In this document: positions 27,501-39,500 of the stretch, piece by piece
Layout: every line of letters begins with the position of its first letter
How positions within the stretch are numbered: position 1 is the stretch's first letter
NCBI GenBank assembly: GCA_963995525.1
Contig: OZ023206.1
Location: 21,288,131 to 21,352,130 of the forward strand
Origin: Escarpia spicata
Lineage: Eukaryota > Annelida > Polychaeta > Sabellida > Siboglinidae
Length of the DNA stretch: 64,000 nucleotides
Reading direction: 5' to 3'
Notes under the pieces: model-generated
Seen by the model: only the letters and a program-made list of their open reading frames with translations
The model's database searches: none
Told to the model about the DNA's origin: nothing
Made by a program: the position numbers and the translations under genes

Positions 27501-30500
27501 ACTGTCATCATCTTCCTGGCTTATGCTTCATTAAACAAATTAAAAGGCTCTTGTTTGCCTCGGTGGCTTTTCACTGGGGCAGCTAATGTTACTGGTTTGA
27601 ATTGGAATTTAATACAAATGAATTGATTGGAATTGATCCTTTTTGTGAATATATTGAATTGGAATTGATAAAAGTGAATTGAACCCTGGTTTGGTTACAA
27701 TATTATGTTTAATGTTCTATGTCCTTTTTAAAAGATTAGAATCAACTTTAGAAATGCTAGTTTTCAAAGATAACTTCTTACAAGTGATACCCTTACACTG
27801 TATGAATAAAGGAATTTACTGTCATGAGCACCTGACTGGTTCCTTCCCATTGTGGTAACAGAGATGTGGTTCTATTAATCACAGTTTTGCCTACTGCCTA
27901 AACAGCTGGTTTCTTGGAAATTAGGCACAGCAGTCCATCCATTTTTATGTGAGTGGATAAATAAGAGACACTGAATACAGACTAGATGAGTTTCACCAGC
28001 TGTGTTTGCGTGATAACTGGCTTCCACCCATAAACTGAAGTTTAGTGCCATGGCCTAGGGGTCATACATAATATTTCTTTCATGTTACGTTGTCTTAAAT
28101 TCTAGATCAGGTGTGTTGGATAGACTTAAAAAAGTCAGGACTTCATCAGGTAACTGGAAACATAAATATTCTGAAAAGAGATGACGGCTCTTATAGGTGT
28201 ACTTTTTAACTAGGACATTTTCTATTGTGTCTAGTTTGCCCTACACGCTGCACGCCATTGGAGACCTCAATGACGAACAGATAGATGGCGTCATTCTGGT
28301 TGCATCGTCGGTCGAGTACCTGGATGGGCCCCTCGAGCCACTGAAAAATGCGGTTGAAGCCTATGTAAAGGTAAGTTATTGCCAATTTTCTCCATCACTG
28401 TCTTGTTCAAGTTCTAATTTTCCCTGTCACAGTCTTGCCCCAAATCCCAATCTTCTCCATCACTGTCTTGCCCAATTCCCAGTCTTCCCCATCACTTGTC
28501 TAAGTCCCACAGTCCCCATCACTGTCTTGTCCAAGTCCCATTCTTCCCAATCACAGTCTTGCCCAAGTCCCATTCTTCCCAATCACAGTCTTGCCCAAGT
28601 CCCACTATTTACATCACAGTCTTGCCCAAATCCCATTCTTGCCAGTAACAGTCTTGCCCAAATCCCATTCTTCTCCACCACAGTCTTGTCAAAGTCCCAA
28701 TCTTCCTACCAATCTTGCCCAAGTTCCAATCTTCCCCACCACTGTATTGCCCAAATCCCACTCTTCCCCATCATAGTCTTGACCAAGTCCCATTATTCCC
28801 TACCACTGTCTTGCCCAAGCCACAATGTTCCCCACCACATCTTGCCCAAGCCACAGTGTTCCCCACCACAGTCTTGCTCAAGTTCCTCTTTTTAAATCTT
28901 GTCCAAGCCACAGTGTTCCCCACCACAGTCTTGCTCAAGTTCCCCTTTTCACATCTTGTCAAAGTCACATTCCACCATTTCACCCCATTTTGCCTGGCGT
29001 CTATGCTGAATGATGTAAAAGATTGCACACTTGGGGTATGACAGAACAAGTTGCATAAACTGTGAAACAGAAGGAGGTGGACTTGAACCCTTGATTGACA
29101 GTTTTGCTCTTGAGAGCTACCAAGTACCAAGTCGTATAATAATTTACTTTAAGTAAGCAATTAATGCTTTTCATTGTATAAATAATACAAACAGTGACAT
29201 TACAAATAATAATTATTGCTAATTAATTTCTTTGTTTATCTAGCATTTGCTATGTTCTCCCATAGAAACAAATAATCAAGATAACAGTTGCTGTAATTAG
29301 TATTGCTAGGTTTGCACTCATTGGAATTACTAGTGAGGTAATAGACTTAGAGCTTCTACAGGAAACAATAGAGGCCTAGAAGGTGCACTTGATGTTAATA
29401 TGAGTTGGCTAGACTAGTTTGTATGGTTTGTGGATCTAGGGTTAATTAAGCAACTAATTAACCGAGTGCCTAGTGGCAGAGGGTCACAAAGTGGATACTA
29501 GCAGCGGTGCACTTTTCCGTTTGTCCGGGACAAGTGATTTTTGGCCCGGACAAGTAAAATGACTCTACATGGTTATCCAGTGGACAAGTGAAAATTTACA
29601 GTAAATAGTGATGCGTGCAACATTGCAAACTTTTTATTTGAGGAAATTCAAATGTAAATGAAGTTCGCTAGCAATCTCGCACGTTCCAATTGTGGTACAA
29701 GGTGTGTCGGCATCTTGTCATTCCACCGCCAGTGTGTTGTACGTCAGCGTTCGGCCGAGTTTAGTGCCTACGTTAACAGGGTCATCCGCTGAGCGCACCG
29801 AACTAGCTGTCATACGCGTAGGACAGACTCCGCATAAGCCATCGTTGATCGAGGCTGTATTTCGCACAATCGTAAATCGATCAGTTTGGCTGATGTACAA
29901 CGTGCTTCCACTCACGGATCATATTTGATGAACTTTGGAAATGGTTGAATAATTATATAGTTTTAACCATTATTACGCCTAACTCACACGGACTCGGCAG
30001 TCTTCCAAGTCATCGAACGTTAACTGATCCAGATCGGTGACAATTTTCAAAATTTGTAACTGGCTCCGGTAAATCTATGGTGCTGGTTGATAAACGGAAT
30101 ATTAATGAAATTTCAGAAGTGTTGTTGTGTCTATGTAACATTTATTTTAACCATATATTGCGAGTTTTTGAAACCGAATTATGCAAGACGCGCGGCCGGG
30201 GATGGGGCGCCAACTGCTGTTGAAATATCGGCTTCCGCCAACTACGGCGGTCTGCGCGCGGTAGCAACATTACGACATAACTAAATCTATCAATTATATT
30301 CCGCCAGGTAAATGTAATTCGGGCACCGTTAAAACTGTTTTATCATCATTGAAATGGTAATATAACATTTAGGAAAAAATATGCGTTTGTTTGCTGATGA
30401 TCAATTGAATATTATCTTCGTTTGTAAAATACAGAACTTTGTTAATATTGAAGTTAATAGAGGTTTAAAAATATATATCAGATTATATAGTATATGGTAT

Positions 30501-33500
30501 ACATCATGTAACATGTCTACTTTTAATATTCGTGATGAATAATAATGGACCTGAAAATAGTTGCAAATATAATTTTGTAATTAAAAAATTTGCAGATTAA
30601 ATCAAATTGTTGTCTTTGATCACAGGTCACTCAGATGTACATGCAACGAAACAGCAGGAACATTGTGTTGTTGTCATAAAAATAAGACAGACATTTTACG
30701 TTTTTTCCGAAGCTTCGATTCCCCTTGACAACCACTCGGACAAGTTAAAATTTTGGCGGACAAGTAGATTTCAAAACTCACTTGTCCGGCAGACAAGTAA
30801 ATATTCTGGCTTATTTCTATCGCTGACTAGGGTAATTCGGATAGTATACGTCAACACCATATTACTTTATTTTTTCTGTACATTTTCTGCACGGTTTGTT
30901 GCGACACCTAGCTGTCAAAATGATGTCATCGCAGGTAGCACCGCTAGGATTTAGAATGGCACACTTTTATGCAGTTGGTGTTTCAGGCTGTACCAAAAAT
31001 TGCAATCGCAGAATTTAATATTATTTTATATCACTGTAAAGATAATAATCTTACCTATAAATGTGTCGCTGTATGCACCCAGGAATTTGGTTAACTTTTT
31101 GAGTTATTTCCATTTGAACATTGCGAATATTCAAACTTGCAATGGGATTTAATATTTTTTGAAATCACAGTAAAGATAATAATCGTATCTACAAATATGC
31201 CGCTGGATTTGTTTTGAGTTTTTGAGTTTTGCTGAACATCGCGAATGCTTAATCCTGCCATGTACTCGCAGCAGCGGATATAATGCAAGGTTGAACATTT
31301 GCGATGTTCAAACCCCAATAACTCAAAAAGTTAACATAATTTCTGCGTATATATATCCCGCGACAAACGTGTAGATAAGTATATTATCTTTACGGTGATA
31401 TAAAAAATATGAAATTCCGTGATTGCAATTTTATGTATACGGTAGTCTGAAACAACCGGCTGCACCGCCGCTTACCATGCTAAAGGATAAGGCATCTTCA
31501 GCGGCCTCGCCTGTGATGACATCAGCAACATCTGACGGACTGATTGCATTGTGATATGCAAATGACCACGTTTGACTGGGCTTAGTGACATGAGTTCGCA
31601 ATGAACAGGCTTAATTTTTGGCACATTAAGAGTATTAAGTTGATGCATACAAAGTTTCAAGGACATATAAAATTGTATTTCACTTAGTCAGTTAATTTAT
31701 CGGTAAGTGTCATTAATCATTAACTCACACTAAAGGTCTTTGTGTTGGAGTTAGAACGCTGGTGAATGTAACTTAGAGAGCTATTTTCAGGTGTGTCATT
31801 TTTTGTATTACATTAATTGTGCCATTTTGGTATGTGCTAATTTTGCAAACATCTGCCTTTTTATATGTCGACTGTTTAGTGCTCACATATAATATTTGTA
31901 TTACAAATAACCCCATTTATACAACTAAGACAATACTACCAACTCAATTACCCGTACTACTTTTTAGACAGAATGAATTACTTAGTAGTGGTCATTGGGG
32001 TGCAGTATTGATATTAATTCAAGTTTCACATGATTTGTGCCTTTTTAATGGGGATGTCAAATAAACAGGCGCCACAAAAATGAAAATATGGTAATTATAT
32101 AAATTATATATAACAATGTTTCAAAATTGTATTTCTCCAGACAGATTACAATTTGTTTTCACATATATAATTACAATATATTATCATACAGTATATATAC
32201 AATTAATAAATTATCCATTATATTATATTTGTGTGGATAAATACAATTTAGAAACATCGTTATATAATTCTCATACTTTAATTTTTGTGGCGAATAAATA
32301 ATTACTACAAAAATTAAAAAAATATTTACAAACAGTGCATCATAGTATAAAAATGATTTGGTTTATATTACTTCGTGAAAACATAAACAAAAAAGTGTAC
32401 AAAAATCTATGGTTTGGTGTCAGGATTGAACCGGCGTCGCCCGATTGTAAAATAAATGACAAGAAATCAATGCGTTTACCAACTGAGCTAGCAGGACCAA
32501 CAGAAATTCACTGACTGATTTAAGTTGTTATGATAAATTGTACAACTCCTCCTTCATTCATCGATAATCTAGTGATATGAGATTATACACATTAGTTTCT
32601 GTAGCTGGATACCATATATGTTTGCTATGTATGTATATTGGTGTAGATTATGTCCCATTGGTTGCATTCGATATAATTATTCTGAAAACGAGCCCAAGCT
32701 CGTCGAAACCTAGTCGAATTGTAGGCTCATTCGCATTCATTGTTTTGAATAAAATTTGATTCATCTGGAACCGTAAGATAGCTGCTTGTTCCTCTATGAT
32801 GACTAGTGTTTGTATTACATCGGAATATTGCACAATAACTCATTTTGACGCTCGTTTCGACTCGGAAGCTATCCTTGTAAACAAGCTGTGAATGCATGGA
32901 AAGGGTCGGCTTGATGCGAGTATGGGTCATATGTGACGTCACATCTCGGCATCCCGAAAAGTGGGCAAAAAATATGCGTATTCGAAAATGTCCAGCTGCA
33001 CACCATAAAATGTGGTATTTCTAATTCATTGAATTTTTTATTTATTTTTTGCTTGGTGGACATGGAAATAGATAGCAGGATGTAATATAATATGAATTCA
33101 AGCAATGCATGTTTTTATTCCCTTTAATACCTTTGCTGTGGGAGGTCTCATATTTTGCAAGGCAACCCTTGGATAGTGTCCAATTGTTGTTTTCCCATGA
33201 AAGCCCTCCCTCTAATTGTATTGAGTCACAGTGGCTCTACTGTGGGACATGTGGTCAGGGGTTGACTGGACATGACAGGGTTGGCCTGTGCTTGACCTCT
33301 GGTCAAGTCCAGAGTAGCCCTTTGACTGCTAGCTGGGCTGGTTATTGGTCACCTACTCAAGTTTGTTGGCAGTGGCTCAGTGTAATTATCATTTGAACCC
33401 TGCTCTGTACTTATAGAACAGGGGATTCATTCAAAGCCTAGGACGAGTAATATAGGATTATTATTATACTTTTGTTTGAGTATGTGTATAGCCAGCAAGA

Positions 33501-36500
33501 TTACAGTGATACAGGCTGTTTAGACTTAGTACAGGTAGACTTCAGAGAAACAGGTACAGTGTTCGAAATAGCACTTGTCCGTTTGTCTGGGACAAGTGAT
33601 TTTTGGCCCGGACAAGTAAAATGACTCTACATGGTTATCCGGTGGACAAGTGAAAATTTACAGTAAATGGTGCTGCGTGCAAAATTGCAAACTTTTTATT
33701 TGAGGAAGTTTAGTGCCTACGTTAACAGGGTCATCCGCTGACTGCACCGACCTAGCTGTGTCATACGCATAGGACAGTCGGCATCGTTGATCGAGGCTGT
33801 ATTTCATAAAATCGTAAATCGTCCAGTTTGGCCGACGTACAACTTGCTTCCACTCACGGATCATATTTGATGAACTGTGGAAATAGTAGACTTTGTATCG
33901 CTACCTGTTATTTGAATAATTATATAGTTGAACCATTATTACGACTAACCCACGCGGACTTGGCAGTCCAAGTCATCGAACATTAGCCGATCCAGATCGG
34001 TGACAATTTTCAAAACTTGTAACTGGCTCTCCGGTAAATCTATTGTGGTGGTTGATAAACGGAATATTATTTAAATTTCAGAAGTGTTGTATCTATGTAA
34101 CATTTATTTTAACCATAAATTGTTAGTTTTCAAAGCCGAATTATGCAAGACGCTTGGACGGTGTGCCAACCACCTTTGACATTCGGCTTCCGCCAACTAT
34201 GGCGGTCTGTGCACAGCACCAAGGTTACGGCGTAACTAAATCTATAAATTATATTCCGCCTGGTAAATGTAATTCGGGCACCGTTAAAACAGTTTTATCA
34301 TCATTGAAATGGTAATATAACATTTAGGAAAAATGTGCGTTTGTTTGTTGATGATCAATTGAATATTATCTTCGTTTGTAAAATACAGAACTTTGTTAAT
34401 ATTGAAGTTCAACAAATAGAGGTTTAACAAAATAATATCGGATTATATAGTTTATTATGATTTTTGTGACAACATTTCCTGGCTTTGCATTGGTCATGTT
34501 CCTGATGGTTGAGTGGCATCTTCAATGACAAACTGATGCCAACATTTTACAGCAGTGTTATATATATATATATATATCATATCAAACATAAATAGTTTTT
34601 GCAACATTATAACAAATAGCAAGGTAAACAATTCTCTTTCCTATCATTGTAATAATTATTTGTTATTAATAAAAGCGTTCATATCAGCATCACTAAACTA
34701 TTGGTATACATCATGTAACGTGTCTACTTTTAATATTCATAAATAATAATAATGATAATGAACCAGAAAATAGTTGAAAATATAATTTTGCAATTTCAAA
34801 ATTTGCACATTAAATTGTGTCTTTGATCACAAGTCACTCAGATATATACATGCAACGAAACAGCAGAAACATGGTGTTGTTGTCATTTTTTTCAAAGCTT
34901 CGATTTCACTTGACAACCACTCGGACAAGTTAAAATTTTGGTGGACAAGTAGATTTCAATACTTACTTGTCCGGCGGACAAGTAAATATTCTGGCTTATT
35001 TCTATCGCTGCAGGTAGATGGATTTTCACCAGTATTTTACTGTCCATGCACATGGCAGTTTAGTAAAAATACTAAAGTAGCTCAGTAAAATTCCCACGAG
35101 AATTAATTTAGCCCTTGAAGGATCAGACTCATCTGATATATATATTCATATTTTAGCGCATGAACCATTTATGTATGATAATGAAACAAACTATGTTTAA
35201 TGAAAGCATGCATGTACTTTACTACAAACTTGACTTTGACCAATAGATCAGGTAATTTGTAAACATTTTAAGTTTTTTATGTTATATACCGGTAGTATGT
35301 TATTATGTAGGGACAGAGCTACTTTCCAATTTCTCTGAATATTAAGTGAACCCAGCCTAAAATAATTTAGTGGTTGATTTGATTATTTAATCGAAACTTT
35401 AAAACACATTTACCAAAATAAACAAACAGAAAGCATGTTGTCTTCTTTGTCACTTCCTAAGTGTTCACGAGCACTGCCCTGGCTATTCAAAATATTGTTG
35501 TAAGCTCTTTTCACTTCCCGTTTCATTTGCCATCCTCCTGCCTTTCTTAAATCCCTCTTTTACGCAGTCGTCTTCCCATCTTTTGAAATTGCGGTCTACC
35601 TGCTTTTCTTCACGTGGTCGTTTTATGCCTGTCTGCAAGGATTTTTTTAGAAAAGCATGCATTGATGAACTTTTCAGTATAGGTGTCAACTAAATGTCAA
35701 AGATTCACCATGTCAAGAATCAAGATGCCGTCACCCTCTATTTACAGTTTTTGTTGAAGTAGTTTCGTTTTTATTTCTCACGGTATGATGCATCCTTCCT
35801 TTCTTTGTGCACATTAAAAGAATCATTCATGGACGTCAACTTGTAAATTATTTATATACCTGGACAAAATAAAAGTTTAGGACGCTTAAAAAGGCATTGG
35901 CACATGAGAATGTTTTATATCTCTTCTTGTAGTTGTTGTTTTTGTCTAGATATAGGCTGGTAAAGAGTAGTGCATATCAAATACCACCTTATTTTATTTG
36001 TCTGTGTGAAACAATGAAAGCCCGTCAACAAATATTAGTAATAAAACTATCTGACATGTTATTTACCAAGACTGACTAACTCAAAGTTTTGTCAGCAGAC
36101 TAGGTTTCCCTACTGGTGTATAACATGGCCAGTCATGTGACACACCCATAATGTCATTAGTTCGCTGACAAAAGCTGAAAAGTCGCATGCCTGAAGAGTC
36201 AGCCAACATTTCAAGAGATTATAAACAATTATACATTATATCTATTAAGATTAATGGAATTGCAATATTGGTATCATGTCAAACGAAAGAAACCAAGAAA
36301 CCAGACTTTTATTCAATCAAGGAATACGGTGTTAGTTAAAATAAAAGCAATGTTAACACATAAAATAAAAGCAATGTTACCACATTAAATTTGCTATTTA
36401 TCACTACAGACAGTGGCGTCATTTCTTTGTTTGATGTTGCGTGTCTTCAAGTGCTGCTGTGAGATAGATGATTTATGCTAGTTCACTGTCTTGCCTCCAG

Positions 36501-39500
36501 GTGAACCAGGCCGCGGCGAAGGAAGTGTCGGTGGTCACATGTCCCGGCATCGCCGCTAGCCGCCTGGTGAGTGTTTTCTGTCACACTTCGTCATTTTCGT
36601 CATCGTCATTTCAGTTATCACGGCCAATAAATATTTTGTATAATATCATACAGGATTTCATATGTGCAAATTTCCCATATAAAAAGGGCTTAAAATGGCA
36701 TTGGCTTTATCAGATCATTTGTATCTAATACATCTAATACTTAATATTGAAAAAAGGTGGTGTTATACTTTCATAAGATTCAAACCAAATGTGCCAGTTT
36801 CGTGAAGTGACACAGGTAGGACTAGTTTAGCTATCTTGCCCCTCCCTCTTAGACGTCCTAATACCATCACTGGCATGGGAACAAAATTAATATTGGGTGG
36901 GCAGAATACTTCAGCACCACCCAGTCAGAAGACAGAGGGGGGGGGGAGGGGTGCTGTTGAATATTGTCTGGGAGATGTTCCTTGATTTGCACAGCATGAG
37001 GCTTGCCAAATCCCCCTCCCCTGCTATTCTGGTGGCTATGAATACCACCAGTGCTTGTACTGGGACAATGACTGACACTGTCTCTGTATCTGTCCTAGAT
37101 CTACTCCCCCACAGGCCCACTCAACCGCGACTATGACGATGTCAGACGGTTCCAGGACGCCGGCACCAAGGGCATCAAGATGTGAGTCACAACCTCAGGT
37201 TTCTGGCTCTGAAATTTTGAAAAACGGTCCTAAATAATGCAAATTTATGTGTGCATTTTGCTCTCGTGAAATTAATGTGAGAAGATGACCCGTGTGAATG
37301 AAGAATCTCTGAAGTACTTCAAGTCAAGTACTGGTTTCCCCTTTAGAGATGAAGTCATTTTCGCTGAAAGGTTCAGTCAAGTTTTGCACCACATCTCATT
37401 AAATCATCATAGTTATGTTCAAATATTTGCAATGTTCTTTGTGTATTCTACAATTGATTACTTGTGTAATCTGTGTTGACTGTCGGTATTGCTCCTTTTG
37501 TATGGTTTGTGAAATGGCTTCATGCTGTTTTGTGGAAGGTTTTCATTTATATGGATGAGTAGAGACCTTTAAATTGTTTCAGTCAGCGTCTGCTTTCTGT
37601 ATCTTTATAGGTCAATGGAACCATAAAGTAAATGTGACAATGATAAGTAGTTTTAGTACATAAAAAGCACTTTGATTAGGTGTAAGCAGCCAACATAGTT
37701 AGATTGATAGAGCGACTGTAGTGCTAGGTGCTAAAAAAACTACAACACTCATTTGAGGATGTTTGCCACAGATTTATATAACTCGGTACAGTCTTACAAG
37801 ATACACAGAGCATTGCAAACAGTAGTTGTTGCTGGAGCTTGTGTGGACATTTGAAGATTGGTATATTGAACTTTGTTAAAGGCCCTTTTGGGATCAAAAC
37901 AACTGGAGATATTTATTTAAGTTAGTTTCACTATTATAACTATGATCAATTTTTAAGAAACCCTGTTCTGACAGTTATGTTGCTTGCTGCGTGGAGCGCA
38001 GTGGCATGGTGGTTAGAGCGTCGGAGTCTCAATCGAGAGAACCCAAAATCCTGTGCTGCGGTGTCGAACCTTGGGCAAGTTCGTTCACTCTACATTGCTC
38101 CAGTTCACTCAGCTGTATGAATGAGTACCTGGCTATAGAGTCTAGACAGTGGTGGATATTAGAGTATTAATCTTTGTGCATTAATTGCAGCGTGGCTGAA
38201 TGCTTCCTAGAGGAGTCGAGGTGGTGTTTAGTTGCTCACGTCTACAAGGGAGTAAAGTGTAAAAGCACTTTGAGTAGTTCAAACGATGGGATAATGTGCT
38301 GCATAAGAACTTACCTTTACCTTTTTCAGGGCCCTTGCGGCAGGCTGTCGGGCCCCCCTGGTGATTGTACAAGCCAGCATGAAGCACGTGTTGTCTGTGA
38401 GAGTTGCCACACTCGCCGTGCTCACTGGCCTCTACACAGTAAGTACTGTACTAAGTGTGTACTAAGTATATACTAAGTTCATTCTAAGTATGCACAAGTG
38501 CACTGGGGGAAGTCGGCTTTAAAAAAAATTTGAACAAAGATCCCTATTCTAAATATTGTAACATTTATTTCTTAGATTTTATACAGACACATTAGTAGAA
38601 TAAATCTTGAATTAAGTTTTTTTTTACCAGCGTGATTGTTCATAGTTTAATTGAACAAAATGCACTGTGTCCTGTGCAAGCCATCATCCGGTCTGTAAGC
38701 ACGAGCAGTGACATGTTAAGCACTAGATTCTAGCAAGAAGTTAATGATGCAGGTTTCTTCATGCAACTGAATTAACTAGTTTATACATGATACAAAGAAG
38801 ACTTTTCTGTTGCTCAGAGATTCACAGGAAACGAAGCCAAGCAATATGTTAGAATAAAAGGATTAAAAAGTCTAGACAGTTTGCCAGTTGTGAACAGCTA
38901 GATGTGTTCAATGTGGAGTTGAAAGAATTTAAAATCTAAAATGTTACATGACATAATTTCAAAAAAATAATTGAGAAATACACATAAAAGATTACATTTC
39001 TCTAATTACAGTATCCTAACGTAATGTCCATACAATCTCAAGATTTATGTTAAGAGTGACCGATTTGTGAGAGTGACCAAACCGTGCAAGGTAAATATAT
39101 AGACACTGTGTATTTGACCCCAATTCAGCCACTAGTCCTGATGTTATCCTGACTTCCTTCTGCAGGCGCTCGAGGTGAGGGAAGCAAGTCCAGAGAAGGC
39201 AGCGAAGGTCGACCGTGTGGGAATATGGACTGACCCAACTGACCGTGACGCCAAGGCCACCATCATGTTCTTCACCAACACTGTGCTCTCCAGCATGGCC
39301 AGCGCCCAGTGAGTGGTCAAGGGGTCATGACCCACTTGAAATCTTACTATAATCGAGCTTGCGTATGCATGTGTGTGGGGGGAGTATGTTAACGTTTTCT
39401 TCCTAGACGATTTGCTTCTCGGGGGCCAAACTTTCAGACGTTCATCTATGACCCTTCGGGAGAAAAGTAAGACCTTTATTTTTTTGAAGTTCCTTCAAAA

